Shown: piece after piece, positions 21,195 through 29,420 of the stretch
Layout of the letters: each line of letters starts with the position of its first letter
Position numbering within the stretch: the first letter of the stretch is position 1
Source of the DNA: Mycolicibacterium frederiksbergense
Lineage (GTDB): Bacteria; Actinomycetota; Actinomycetes; Mycobacteriales; Mycobacteriaceae
DNA: 64,000 nucleotides
Direction: 5' to 3'
NCBI RefSeq assembly: GCF_029893345.1
Contig: NZ_JARXVE010000001.1
Span: 682,001 to 746,000, forward strand
Notes under the pieces: generated by a model
Seen by the model: only the letters and a program-made list of their open reading frames with translations
What the model was told of the DNA's origin: nothing
Database searches by the model: none
Translations under genes and position numbers: made by a program

Positions 21195-21233
21195 CAGGGG
21201 CAATGGTCCCCAAGTCGGGGTCGAAGGACCCTG
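21195..21233. promoter_or_regulatory. Two adjacent DosR boxes in the acg/Rv2004c-like divergent promoter
   Basis: CAGGGGCAATGGTCCCCAAG (21195-21214) and GTCGGGGTCGAAGGACCCTG (21214-21233) each match the DosR palindrome and abut one another, spaced about two helical turns centre to centre. They are 59-97 bases from the nitroreductase start and 36-74 bases from the Rv2004c-like start. Confidence 0.75.
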
Positions 21234-21268
21234 GCCAGACAGGGACGTCAGCTGCACCATGAATAGAC

Positions 21269-22783
21269 ATGACGGACATACCGCACATCGAAGCGATGTA
21301 TGAGCCATGGGTGATTGCGGGAAATCTTGATGCGCAGGTCCACGAGACACATACAGGCGTGGTTGTTCTACTGGGCGACAGGGCCTACAAGGCCAAGAAG
21401 GCAATAGCCACCGACTTTCTGGATTTCACCACTCTCGCGCAACGAGAAGCCGCGTGCCGGCGCGAAGTTGCACTGAACAGCAGGCTCGCACCCGACAGCT
21501 ATCTGGGCGTGGCGCATCTTCTCGGACCGCAAGGCGGAGAGGCCGAACCGGTGGTGCTCATGCGCCGGTACGCCGACTCGATGCGGTTGTCGTCAATGCT
21601 CGAGTGCGGCCACTCCGTCGAGAACTGGTTGAATTCGATCGCCGAAACGCTGGCCGACTTTCACCGCGCTGCCGAGCGGGGCCCGTTGATCGACGAGCAG
21701 GGGTCTGTCCGGGCGATCGCCGCGCGTTGGGATGAGAATCTGACTGAACTACAACGCTATCCGCATATCTCGGCCAATTCCGTACATGACTTGCGACGTC
21801 TCACCGACCAGTACATGGCTGGTCGAACCGAGCTGTTCACCAGCCGGATTTCTGACCGCCGTATCGTCGATGGACACGCCGACCTACTGGCTGACGATAT
21901 CTTTTGTTCGCCCCGAGGGCTGGCCATCCTCGACTGCCTTGAGTTCGATGACACGCTGCGCTACGTCGACGGCATCGACGATGCCTCGTTCCTGGCCATG
22001 GATCTCGAGTTTCTGGGCCGTGGTGACTTCGGTGCGCTGTTTCTCGACCGCTACATGAAGTATGCGGACGACACTGCACCGCGCTCACTGACCGACTTCT
22101 ACATTGCCTACCGGGCCGTGGTGCGCGCGAAGGTCGAATGCGTTCGCGCCGAGCAAGGGCATCCAGAGGCGGCCATTGCAGCTCGTCGACATGTCGACCT
22201 GGCGTTGAAACACCTGCGGTCAGGCACCGTCCAACTGATCATCGTCGGCGGCGGCCCTGGCACCGGCAAGAGCACGGTTTCACACGCCCTGACACAGCAG
22301 CTGGGAGCAGTGGTGGTGTCGACCGATGATGTGCGCCGCAAAATGCGGGACACGCACGCCATTGAGGGAGAACCCGGGGCGTTGAATGCCGGCCTCTACG
22401 CCCCGCAGAACGTGGCGGTCGTCTACGACGAGGTGCTTGTCCGCGCGCGCGAGCAGTTGGCCAATGGCGTCTCGGTTATTCTCGACGGCACATGGCGAGA
22501 TCCCCATCAACGACAGCGTGCACACCAACTTGCAGCTGACGCCCACACGCCAATAGTCGAATTCACCTGCTCGGTCTCCCTCGACGGGGCGGCCTCGCGA
22601 ATCCGGTCCAGATCATCGACGACGTCTGACGCAACTCCGGAGATCGCGGCTGCCCTGGCAGAGCACGACCGGGACTGGCCGAGTGGTCACAACATCGACA
22701 CCAGTCGGCCCCTTGCCGACTCCGTGACCGAGGCGCTGCAGGTGTGCCGTCGTGAGATCGAGACGTCGGACCGCATGAAATAG
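21269..22783 (+). CDS. Aminoglycoside-phosphotransferase-like/P-loop kinase fusion (Rv2004c-like)
   Basis: A 504-residue two-domain protein like DosR regulon member Rv2004c. The N-terminal ~300 residues have a protein-kinase-like fold of the aminoglycoside phosphotransferase type (AYKAKKAIATDFLDF, VVLMRRYADSMRLSSML, IVDGHADLLADDIFC, ILDCLEFDDTLRYVDGI with the catalytic and metal-binding acidic residues). The C-terminal part is a P-loop kinase with Walker A GGGPGTGKST near residue 330 and ILDGTWRDPHQRQ. Substrates are unknown. The first ATG is used; an alternative is in-frame at 21296. Confidence 0.82.
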   Translation: MTDIPHIEAMYEPWVIAGNLDAQVHETHTGVVVLLGDRAYKAKKAIATDFLDFTTLAQREAACRREVALNSRLAPDSYLGVAHLLGPQGGEAEPVVLMRRYADSMRLSSMLECGHSVENWLNSIAETLADFHRAAERGPLIDEQGSVRAIAARWDENLTELQRYPHISANSVHDLRRLTDQYMAGRTELFTSRISDRRIVDGHADLLADDIFCSPRGLAILDCLEFDDTLRYVDGIDDASFLAMDLEFLGRGDFGALFLDRYMKYADDTAPRSLTDFYIAYRAVVRAKVECVRAEQGHPEAAIAARRHVDLALKHLRSGTVQLIIVGGGPGTGKSTVSHALTQQLGAVVVSTDDVRRKMRDTHAIEGEPGALNAGLYAPQNVAVVYDEVLVRAREQLANGVSVILDGTWRDPHQRQRAHQLAADAHTPIVEFTCSVSLDGAASRIRSRSSTTSDATPEIAAALAEHDRDWPSGHNIDTSRPLADSVTEALQVCRREIETSDRMK

Positions 22784-22803
22784 GGCCACCGGTCCTCACC
22801 GAT

Positions 22804-22823
22804 GCGGGACTTCTGCCCCTTTC
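22804..22823. promoter_or_regulatory. DosR box upstream of the second WS/DGAT gene
   Basis: GCGGGACTTCTGCCCCTTTC matches GGGACTTNNGNCCC. It ends 31 bases before the ATG. No ribosome-binding site is visible, so the transcript may be leaderless or nearly so. Confidence 0.75.
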
Positions 22824-22854
22824 GGCATGCCATCAGACTGATGATCGTTGTGTT

Positions 22855-24228
22855 ATGGATCGGTTGAGCAGGCTCGATGCGGGCTTTCTCGAAGCTGAGG
22901 ACTCGGACAGACACGTGAGTCTTGCCATCGGAGCCTTGTCGGTGATCGCCGGACCGATGCCGAGTTACGAGTCGCTCATAGCCGGACTCACGGAGCGAAT
23001 CCTGTCGGTATCGAGATTTCGCCAGGTACTCCGTGGCCACCCGATGGACTTGGCGGCACCGGACTGGGTGGACGACCCAGAATTCGATATTTCTCATCAC
23101 CTTCGTCACTCGGCGCTTCCTAGTCCGGGGGACGACGCTGATCTGTTCCGATTCGCTGCTGAGACGATGGAGCAGCGGCTGGATCGGGAGCGACCGCTGT
23201 GGGAGTGCTGGATCATCGAGGGACTAGCCGAGGGGCGGTGGGCGATCCTGATGAAGATTCACCACTGCATCGCCGATGGCATCGCGACAATGCACATGCT
23301 CTCAGGCCTCAGCGACGGGGGCGTGGAAGATACTTTTGCGAATCGGATTCACGCCTCTCGGCAGGTATCCGAGCGCCGGAGATCCACAAGCAGGTTGAGT
23401 CTCAACCCCCTGAGTTGGTTGGGTGCCACCTGGCGTGCCGCAGGAACAGCCACCGGAGCCGCGACTCTGGCAGCGGAGGGAGCAGTCGAGATCACCTCAG
23501 GACTGCTGCGTCAAGCCTCACCGTCACCTCTGGTGGGACCGCTTACGGGTTTGCGCCGCTACAGTGCGGTGCGCGTACCACTCGCGGACACCGAGAAGGT
23601 GTGCAGCGTGCACGGTGTCACGGTGAATGACGTTGCGCTGGCGGCAATTACCAACAGTTTTCGAGAGGGCCTGATCCGCCGAGGCATCACTCCCCGGCGG
23701 AACTCACTTCCCACGCTGGTTCCAGTATCAATGCGTTCGGGCCAGGCATTGAACGCGACCGACAACCGAGTCTCAATGTTGCTTCCGTACTTGCCCGTTG
23801 AGAAGACCGGACCAGTCGAACAGTTGCGCACCGTTCACAATCGGCTGTCGAGGGCGAAACGCAGCGGACAGCGTGAAGCATCGAGCATCTTCGTCGCTGC
23901 GATGAATGTAGTTCCATTTCCTCTGACCGCCTGGGCCGTGCGAGCCTTGACGCGATTGCCGCAACGCGGTGTTGTCACGCTCGCGACAAATGTGCCGGGC
24001 CCGCGTCGCCGGATGCGGATCATGGGGCGAGAAGTATTGTGTGTGTACCCCATTCCTCCTATCGCCGTCCAGCTTCGCACGGTCATCGCGATATTGAGCT
24101 ATGCCGACGATCTCGTATTCGGTATCACGGCCGACTACGACGCTGCCCCCGACGTGGATGAACTGACCCAAGGTATCGCGGATACAGTGATGCGCCTGGC
24201 TGTCGAAGACACCCGTGCGGGTCGCTGA
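22855..24228 (+). CDS. WS/DGAT triacylglycerol synthase (Tgs1-like)
   Basis: A 457-residue acyltransferase with the intact active-site motif HHCIADG (about residues 136-142). Family blocks at both ends are present: MDRLSRLDAGFLEAED, RPLWECWIIEGL, NVPGPRRRMRIMGREV and LSYADDLVFGITADY. It transfers acyl-CoA to diacylglycerol, giving triacylglycerol, the carbon store of non-growing mycobacteria; Tgs1 (Rv3130c) is the DosR-controlled counterpart. A DosR box lies just upstream. It converges on the hrp1-like gene with one base between stops. Confidence 0.9.
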   Translation: MDRLSRLDAGFLEAEDSDRHVSLAIGALSVIAGPMPSYESLIAGLTERILSVSRFRQVLRGHPMDLAAPDWVDDPEFDISHHLRHSALPSPGDDADLFRFAAETMEQRLDRERPLWECWIIEGLAEGRWAILMKIHHCIADGIATMHMLSGLSDGGVEDTFANRIHASRQVSERRRSTSRLSLNPLSWLGATWRAAGTATGAATLAAEGAVEITSGLLRQASPSPLVGPLTGLRRYSAVRVPLADTEKVCSVHGVTVNDVALAAITNSFREGLIRRGITPRRNSLPTLVPVSMRSGQALNATDNRVSMLLPYLPVEKTGPVEQLRTVHNRLSRAKRSGQREASSIFVAAMNVVPFPLTAWAVRALTRLPQRGVVTLATNVPGPRRRMRIMGREVLCVYPIPPIAVQLRTVIAILSYADDLVFGITADYDAAPDVDELTQGIADTVMRLAVEDTRAGR

Positions 24229-24229
24229 T

Positions 24230-24664
24230 TCAGTGGCTGGTCAGGGCTTTGGGCGAGCAAATCGCTTTGACGAACTGCGCAATCTCGTGATCCGGGAGGT
24301 TCCGTGCGATATCGGCCTCACTGACGATGCCGACCAGTCGGTGGTTCTCGATGACCGGTAGACGGCGTACTTGATATTCCTCCATCATCATCAGCATCTC
24401 TTGAATGTTTGCATCCGCGCCGACATGGTAGGGAGTTCCTCCTGCGAGCTCTCCGGCTGTCGTAGAGCTCGGATCATTACCGGCAGCGATGCATTTGATG
24501 ACTATGTCTCGGTCGGTGATCACCCCGTGCAGTCGGTCATCGTCACCGCAGATCGGTAACGCACCGACACCGAGATCGCGCATCAACAGCGCTGCCGAGG
24601 TGAGGGATTCGTGCTCACCGATACACGTCGTGCCGGCGTGCATGATTTCGCGCGCAGTGGTCAT
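24230..24664 (-). CDS. hrp1: Twin-CBS-domain protein, Hrp1-like
   Basis: A 144-residue protein with two CBS motifs back to back (MTTAREIMHAGTTCIGEHES...GVITDRDIVIKCIA and ...YQVRRLPVIENHRLVGIVSEADIARNL), like hypoxic response protein 1 (Rv2626c, 143 residues). CBS pairs bind adenine nucleotides; Hrp1 itself has no known ligand. GAGGAGG lies 6 bases before the ATG at 24664; the longer frame to 24781 is unsupported. Its promoter region holds two DosR-like boxes and a long inverted repeat. Confidence 0.88.
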   Translation of the reverse strand: MTTAREIMHAGTTCIGEHESLTSAALLMRDLGVGALPICGDDDRLHGVITDRDIVIKCIAAGNDPSSTTAGELAGGTPYHVGADANIQEMLMMMEEYQVRRLPVIENHRLVGIVSEADIARNLPDHEIAQFVKAICSPKALTSH

Positions 24665-24741
24665 ATCCGGCCTCCTCGATGGTAGAAAGCGGGCCCGCTG
24701 GTTACCGCTCGAGGAGACCGTACGGCGAGACCCGCCGTAAC

Positions 24742-24761
24742 TGTAGGGTCCTAGGGCACCG
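24742..24761. promoter_or_regulatory. Degenerate DosR-like box upstream of hrp1
   Basis: TGTAGGGTCCTAGGGCACCG; the minus strand reads GGTGCCCTAGGACCCTA, with one good half and one shifted half. It is 78 bases upstream of the hrp1 start. Confidence 0.4.
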
Positions 24762-24764
24762 TGG

Positions 24765-24797
24765 CAAGGTTCGACCGGCATGGCCGATCGAACCTTG
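24765..24797. repeat. Long inverted repeat in the hrp1/DUF1918 divergent region
   Basis: Arms CAAGGTTCGA (24765-24774) and TCGAACCTTG (24788-24797) are perfectly complementary. The 13-base spacer adds an inner CGGC-ATG-GCCG stem after one mismatch, so the whole can fold into a 14-pair hairpin. It lies between two DosR-like boxes and upstream of both genes. It could be an operator for a further regulator or an RNA hairpin. Confidence 0.7.
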
Positions 24798-24815
24798 GGG
24801 GAGAGTCTTTGCCGA

Positions 24816-24835
24816 CTAGGGGCGAATGTCCCAAG
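24816..24835. promoter_or_regulatory. DosR box upstream of the DUF1918 gene
   Basis: CTAGGGGCGAATGTCCCAAG matches the palindrome with intact GGGGC and GTCCC halves. It is 95 bases upstream of the DUF1918 start and 152 bases upstream of hrp1, so it may serve both. Confidence 0.7.
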
Positions 24836-24930
24836 GTGTGGAAGTACCTTCGACCTCTCGATAGGGACCTGCAGGACGTTCCGATCGGATCACCGTTACG
24901 GCCACGATTGACCCGGAAAGGGTTAGGCGC

Positions 24931-25194
24931 ATGAAGGCCAATATCGGTGACTGGCTGGTCATCAAGGGCACGAAGGTGGACAAGTCCGATCAACGAGGTT
25001 TGATCACCGAGGTGCGCTCATCCGACGGCTCACCGCCCTATATGGTGCGGTGGCTCGATACCGGTCACGTCGCGATGGTATTTCCCGGCCCGGACGCGAT
25101 TATCGTCACCGCGCGCGAACAGAATGCCGCCGACGAGCGAGCCCAACATCGTTTCGGCGTAGTGCAATCAGCTATTGCACATGGCAAGCGGTGA
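24931..25194 (+). CDS. DUF1918 protein
   Basis: An 87-residue protein of the small actinobacterial DUF1918 family, an SH3-like barrel. The family segments MKANIGDWLVIKG, GLITEVRSSDGSPPYMVRWLDTG (here split) and VFPGPDA are all visible. Molecular function is unknown. GGAAAGGG precedes the ATG, and a DosR box lies upstream. Confidence 0.85.
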   Translation: MKANIGDWLVIKGTKVDKSDQRGLITEVRSSDGSPPYMVRWLDTGHVAMVFPGPDAIIVTAREQNAADERAQHRFGVVQSAIAHGKR

Positions 25195-25408
25195 GGCTAC
25201 CGAGATTGCCGATGACGGTAGCGGCTCACTCCCGACGCCCGACGGAGGTGCGGTGCAGGGACGGAACGCTCGTCGAGCACAAGTACTTTCCTACGCCGCA
25301 CCGAAACCTGTTCTGGCTCAGGTCGACACCGAATTCACCGGTGGCTGTGCGGGAAGAATCGTGCGAATTCTGATGCCGACTCGACATGGCTTCGGCTGGA
25401 CGGTCTGA
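25181..25408 (+). CDS. Small hypothetical ORF
   Basis: A 75-residue frame whose ATG overlaps the end of the DUF1918 gene by 14 bases, an arrangement that allows coupling. The product (MASGEATEIADDGSGSLPTP...) matches no family I recognise and has no clear fold signature. It may be spurious; it is included because it fills most of the 225-base gap before the methyltransferase. Confidence 0.3.
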   Translation: MASGEATEIADDGSGSLPTPDGGAVQGRNARRAQVLSYAAPKPVLAQVDTEFTGGCAGRIVRILMPTRHGFGWTV

Positions 25409-25419
25409 AACCCGTAGAA

Positions 25420-26244
25420 CTATGGTCGAGCGTCGAGTTGAAATAGGCTGAGCTTGTAGGCGTTGATGATGGGTGGTGCGAGCCGAGCCATCAGCGGCAA
25501 ACCGTATCGGTAGCGTGCCGGCCAGGTCTTGGCGACTTCGGGCTGAGGCTGGGCGAATGTACGGGTTTCGTGCAACCGCAAACCCCAGTGCTCAAGTTGG
25601 CGTGGGTCGTCGCAGATCCATTGCATCCTCGCGGTCAGGGGTTTCAGCGTCGCATTGCGGTGCTGGTTGCGCATCATCGTCGCGCCACCGGTGTCCAATG
25701 CGATCAACGAACCGTCGAACCGCTTGGCGAGTTGGGCTACCGCAGTGCGTACTTGGTCCTCGCTCAGATACACCAATACCGCTTCGCTGACAAACAGGTA
25801 CGGGGCTGGAGCGTCGGCGATCGCATCGAACCAATCGGTGTCGAGGACCGAGCCCGCCAGCATCGTGTATCGGTCCCCGTCAGTGAAGAACTTTCGCCGT
25901 AGGGCGATCGAATCGGGCAGGTCAAGATCGAACCAGTGCAGCTGACCGTTGTCGAGCCGGTCGAACCGGGTGTTCAAACCTGTACCGAGTTCGACGACGG
26001 TGCCGGTGGGATGAGTGTCGAGGAATCGGCGTACCCAGCCATCGAAAATGGCGGTTCGAAGCACCGATCCAGGCAGTGATGGGCCGGTGAACTTGGTGAA
26101 GTCGTAGTCGATGGTGTTGATGAGTTCAACTGCTCGTTGGTCGTTGAGCACCGGGTGGCGAGACATGGCGTCACGGGCCCTGCCGTAGAGCGGAATCAGC
26201 AGCGTTTCTTGAATGTTGCCCAGTTCCGGCTCGACCTTGCTCAT
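25420..26244 (-). CDS. SAM-dependent methyltransferase, leucine-carboxyl-methyltransferase-like (Rv2003c-like)
   Basis: A 274-residue methyltransferase like Rv2003c. Motif I reads GTVVELGTGLNTRFDRL, followed by WFDLDLPDSIALRRKFF, the DTDWFDAI segment and YLFVSEAVLVYLSEDQVRTAV. This is the LCM/PPM1 fold common in mycobacteria; substrates are mostly unknown. Its upstream region contains an IdeR-like palindrome rather than a DosR box, unusual in this cluster. Confidence 0.82.
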   Translation of the reverse strand: MSKVEPELGNIQETLLIPLYGRARDAMSRHPVLNDQRAVELINTIDYDFTKFTGPSLPGSVLRTAIFDGWVRRFLDTHPTGTVVELGTGLNTRFDRLDNGQLHWFDLDLPDSIALRRKFFTDGDRYTMLAGSVLDTDWFDAIADAPAPYLFVSEAVLVYLSEDQVRTAVAQLAKRFDGSLIALDTGGATMMRNQHRNATLKPLTARMQWICDDPRQLEHWGLRLHETRTFAQPQPEVAKTWPARYRYGLPLMARLAPPIINAYKLSLFQLDARP

Positions 26245-26312
26245 GGCTCATCAACCTCCGAATCAAGTTTCCTGCGCACCGGCTCGCTCCCGTGTGACGT
26301 CAAGCAGTGAAT

Positions 26313-26331
26313 TTAGGGTAGCCTAATTTCG
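26313..26331. promoter_or_regulatory. IdeR-like iron box upstream of the methyltransferase
   Basis: TTAGGGTAGCCTAATTTCG. The first 14 bases match TTAGGTTAGSCTAA of the IdeR consensus with one mismatch and form TTAGG-GTAG-CCTAA; the last five bases match poorly. The site is 69 bases upstream of the methyltransferase start in a 147-base gap that holds nothing else. Confidence 0.5.
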
Positions 26332-26391
26332 ACGGACGTTGTCGGTTACCGGCGCGCCGGGCATGGGGGAGGAACAGTGCCGGCTAAGACA

Positions 26392-27801
26392 TCACGTCAC
26401 ACCGACGGCAGCTTCGAGTTCCATCAAAGCCTGTTCTGTCCGTGCTATCAGTTCGGCGATGTCACTGAACATTTCGCCGCCTGCGATGTAACCGAACCCG
26501 ATGCGATCAGCGTAAGAGCACGTCGTGACGTTAAGGGCCTGTCCGTCATAGACAGTCGAGATTGGATAGATCTCGTCGACATGAGCTCCATTCCAATACA
26601 TTTCCGTTTGTGGGCCGGGCACATGAGATATCGGCAGGTTGTAACCGGCGCCGATCCTCGGCGACCAGGGCAGCATCGGTAGCAGTACTGTCGGCACGAT
26701 GCTTGTTGCCAGCAACAACATTGATGCCGCCGCGCCACGAGTGGCCACGTGGTGTTTCCCCTCATACATGGACCGGTGTATGAGGTCTAGCCGTTCGACC
26801 GGGTCAACCACGTCGGTACCCAACGGACACAACCAGGCACCGAACATATTGCCGCGCTGTTCGGACTGCACCAGCTGGCGGCCATGCACTGTGATCGGAC
26901 AGATGGCCACCAACGACCGCTGCGGTAGTTCGCCGTGGTCGAGCAACCACTGTCGCAACACACCTGCGATCACCGCCGTCACCACATCGTTCGTCGTCGT
27001 GTCGGCTATCTTCGCGAGCGTTTGGAAACGGGCCTTGGGCCAGCTGCCGGCGGTCACGTCTCGGTCGCGTCCGAGGCGACCGTTGAATCGGACGTACGGT
27101 GCCGCCACCGGCAACACCGTCGTGTCCGAGGTCAAGCCTGCCAGGGCAGTTGCCGCCCCACCCGCAATGGCCCGCTCCGCGAGTACGACACCCGAGGTTG
27201 CGGTGGCCACCGCTGACCGCAGCAAGGTCAGCGGGTTGGCTATGCGCGGGCCTTTGCCGGTGGAGCGTTCGTCGGGCTCGGCACGACGGTCCGCATAGAA
27301 CGCGGGCATCGAGCGCTGCCGTGAGTCTGCGCTGAGCACAGCGGTGAGCATCTGCAAGCCGGCCACGCCATCCATGACCGTGTGGTGCAGCTTGATGTAT
27401 AAGGCAAACTGACCATCGTCCAACCCATCGATCAAGTACGACAACCACATCGGACGGGACCTGTCGAAGGCCTGCGCATGTAGTTCACCGATCAGCTGCC
27501 ACAGGCCGGCACGCCCAGCGCCGGGGGCCAGCGTGCTGCGTTTGCAATGTTGTCGCAGATCGACAGCATCGACTTCCCGCCACACCCAACCGCCGGCAGA
27601 CGTCATTCCGCGATGTGGATATCGTCGGAACCGTGGATCTATCGGAGCCTCACCCACGAGGCTGTCCTGGTAGATGTCATCGATATAACCGGGACCCGCG
27701 TCTGGTGGTGGGGAAATCAGCAGAACCGCACCGATATTGAGCGGATTAGAGATTACGTCCGCGGTGATCATCGCGGCGTCCAAGGGATCCAGCCAGTCCA
27801 C
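26392..27801 (-). CDS. WS/DGAT-family acyltransferase
   Basis: A 469-residue protein with the intact motif HHTVMDG (about residues 138-144). The family opening MDWLDPLDAAMITADVISNPL, RPMWLSYLIDGLDDG, and the C-terminal ISHVPGPQTEMYWNGAHVDEIYPISTVYDG are clear. This is the third such enzyme in the window and is the most divergent of the three at its N-terminus. The GTG at 27801 has AAGGAGGG 6 bases upstream. It lies 12 bases downstream of the alpha/beta-hydrolase, so both are probably on one transcript. Confidence 0.87.
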   Translation of the reverse strand: MDWLDPLDAAMITADVISNPLNIGAVLLISPPPDAGPGYIDDIYQDSLVGEAPIDPRFRRYPHRGMTSAGGWVWREVDAVDLRQHCKRSTLAPGAGRAGLWQLIGELHAQAFDRSRPMWLSYLIDGLDDGQFALYIKLHHTVMDGVAGLQMLTAVLSADSRQRSMPAFYADRRAEPDERSTGKGPRIANPLTLLRSAVATATSGVVLAERAIAGGAATALAGLTSDTTVLPVAAPYVRFNGRLGRDRDVTAGSWPKARFQTLAKIADTTTNDVVTAVIAGVLRQWLLDHGELPQRSLVAICPITVHGRQLVQSEQRGNMFGAWLCPLGTDVVDPVERLDLIHRSMYEGKHHVATRGAAASMLLLATSIVPTVLLPMLPWSPRIGAGYNLPISHVPGPQTEMYWNGAHVDEIYPISTVYDGQALNVTTCSYADRIGFGYIAGGEMFSDIAELIARTEQALMELEAAVGVT

Positions 27802-27813
27802 GACGGCCCTCCT

Positions 27814-29076
27814 TCACGCCGACTGGTCCGACTCGGGCTCGCCCGCCGAACCGTCAATGAGGCCCGACTGCACCAGCGCGCAATCAATGAATCGCTGGAC
27901 GGGCCTCGACTGGAAGAACCCGGTGTGGCCGCCCGGGTACCAGACGATCTCGGGTCTGCCCCAGTGCTCCCATAACCGGATGACCTGTTCTCGCGGGTGG
28001 ACCAGGCGATCCGCAACACCCGCGTAGATGAAGCGACCGCGCATCGGAACGCGAGGTTCCAGCGACAGCGGCGACACCATCCGCCCGAGGGGCGCGGCCA
28101 AACTGACAGTTTGCCGGCGGGGATCGTCGGCACTGAACCCAGCATGACGCCCCAGGAGCTCTACCAGGTCCGCGACAGGCACACCGAGAATTGCGCACCT
28201 CAGACCATCTTCGAGACTGGCGACCAAGGACGAGACATATCCTCCGAGCGAGATGCTGTAGAGCCCGATCGGCATCTCCGGCTGCTGCGCCCGGATCCAG
28301 GTCAGCAGCCGCCTGATGTCCCAGACGGCCTGCGCAGTCGCGTGAACGTTGTCCATCGCGTCCTCGCCGGGGAACACTGCCGTTTTGGGCAATCCACGTG
28401 ACCGCGGACCGTGTAACGGTAGGACGGGAAGGATCACGTTGAGTCCAAGGTCGTGGTGCAAATGCCATGCCCGAAACACCGCAAGATCGAGTGCGGCTCG
28501 GCCCATCTCCGCGCCGTGAACACACACCAGCCACGGTCGGTTCTCCCTGTGGCGCAACAGTAACGCGAACTCTCGGCGGTTGGCGGAGTAGCTCAGCCAA
28601 CGGAGTCTTCCGGGTTCTCCGACGAGTGGGGTGTAGCCGCTGACGAAGAAGATGCGTTCGTAGGACCGCCCGAGCGCACGTACCGGCTTGACGGTTGCGT
28701 CCGTCAACACCGGAGGCCTTGAGAAGAATTGTTCCGGGTGGTCCAGCCAGCCTTTGCGGCCGTAAAACTCCAATGCCGCAACGACTTCGGCGTCGATACG
28801 TTCGAACGCGCGGACGTCGCTGACCGGGCGGCGTGCCCGCAACCCAAGGAGGACGACCTCGTCACGAAGGGCGTGTGCGGCGAGCGTAATCGTCGGACGA
28901 GCGAGGGGAAGCTCGCACGGTTCGTGCTGAAGATACTCCCGCCACGTCTGTGCGTAGTAGTCGACCGTTTTGGCGAAGGGGCGAACTATTGAGGTCATGG
29001 CCCCGGTAACACGTGGCGCCCGGTGGGAGCCGACTGGCCGCCTCGCTTCCGGTTCGTCCTCGTCAGCACCCGACAT
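27814..29076 (-). CDS. Alpha/beta-hydrolase
   Basis: About 420 residues. The hydrolase core holds PWLVCVHGAEMG (oxyanion region), VILPVLPLHGPRSRG, the nucleophile elbow LYSISLGGY, an acidic residue in AGVADRLVHP and the catalytic His in YPGGHTGFFQS. It is similar to lipase/esterase-type proteins of mycobacteria; the substrate is unknown, but coupling to a WS/DGAT gene suggests acylglycerol or fatty-acyl turnover. I use the ATG at 29076, 57 bases from a DosR box; ATG 28998 is an alternative. Confidence 0.78.
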   Translation of the reverse strand: MSGADEDEPEARRPVGSHRAPRVTGAMTSIVRPFAKTVDYYAQTWREYLQHEPCELPLARPTITLAAHALRDEVVLLGLRARRPVSDVRAFERIDAEVVAALEFYGRKGWLDHPEQFFSRPPVLTDATVKPVRALGRSYERIFFVSGYTPLVGEPGRLRWLSYSANRREFALLLRHRENRPWLVCVHGAEMGRAALDLAVFRAWHLHHDLGLNVILPVLPLHGPRSRGLPKTAVFPGEDAMDNVHATAQAVWDIRRLLTWIRAQQPEMPIGLYSISLGGYVSSLVASLEDGLRCAILGVPVADLVELLGRHAGFSADDPRRQTVSLAAPLGRMVSPLSLEPRVPMRGRFIYAGVADRLVHPREQVIRLWEHWGRPEIVWYPGGHTGFFQSRPVQRFIDCALVQSGLIDGSAGEPESDQSA

Positions 29077-29132
29077 ACCCCGGAATCTACGACCGCGGTG
29101 TGACTGACGATAGGGCCATCGATCACGGGACC

Positions 29133-29152
29133 AAGGGCCGTTTGGCCATCCC
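29133..29152. promoter_or_regulatory. DosR box upstream of the alpha/beta-hydrolase
   Basis: AAGGGCCGTTTGGCCATCCC is palindromic (GGGCC-N4-GGCC) and resembles the DosR site. A weaker candidate, GATAGGGCCATCGATCACGG, lies at 29109-29128. Both are just upstream of the hydrolase start and directly downstream of the acyl carrier protein gene. Confidence 0.55.
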
Positions 29153-29155
29153 TGA

Positions 29156-29419
29156 TCAGGACGATTCGGGCGCATGATGTTGGACGTAGTGCACGACATC
29201 GGCGAGTGTCCGCAACGAAGCGTAGTCCTTTTCGGGGATCGAGACATGGAGGCGTCGATGCACGCCGACCAGGAAGTTAAGCCAATCCATCGAGTCGAGA
29301 TCCACTTGACTCCGCAACGCGACGTCGTCTGCGATGCTCGCCGGAGCCACCTCGGGCGCGATCGCTGTCAGTGCCGACACCACCTCGTCTCGAATAGTGT
29401 GTGCGCTCATCATCGGCAT
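29156..29419 (-). CDS. Acyl carrier protein
   Basis: An 87-residue carrier protein. DLDSMDWLNFLVGVHRRL holds the phosphopantetheine attachment serine (Ser43) of the DSx motif, with a four-helix pattern around it. It carries acyl groups as thioesters on a 4'-phosphopantetheine arm. TGGAGAA precedes the ATG, one base after the stop of the E2 gene. A lone ACP at the end of a 2-oxoacid dehydrogenase operon is unusual and points to transfer of the acyl product to a carrier. Confidence 0.85.
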   Translation of the reverse strand: MPMMSAHTIRDEVVSALTAIAPEVAPASIADDVALRSQVDLDSMDWLNFLVGVHRRLHVSIPEKDYASLRTLADVVHYVQHHAPESS

Positions 29420-29420
29420 A

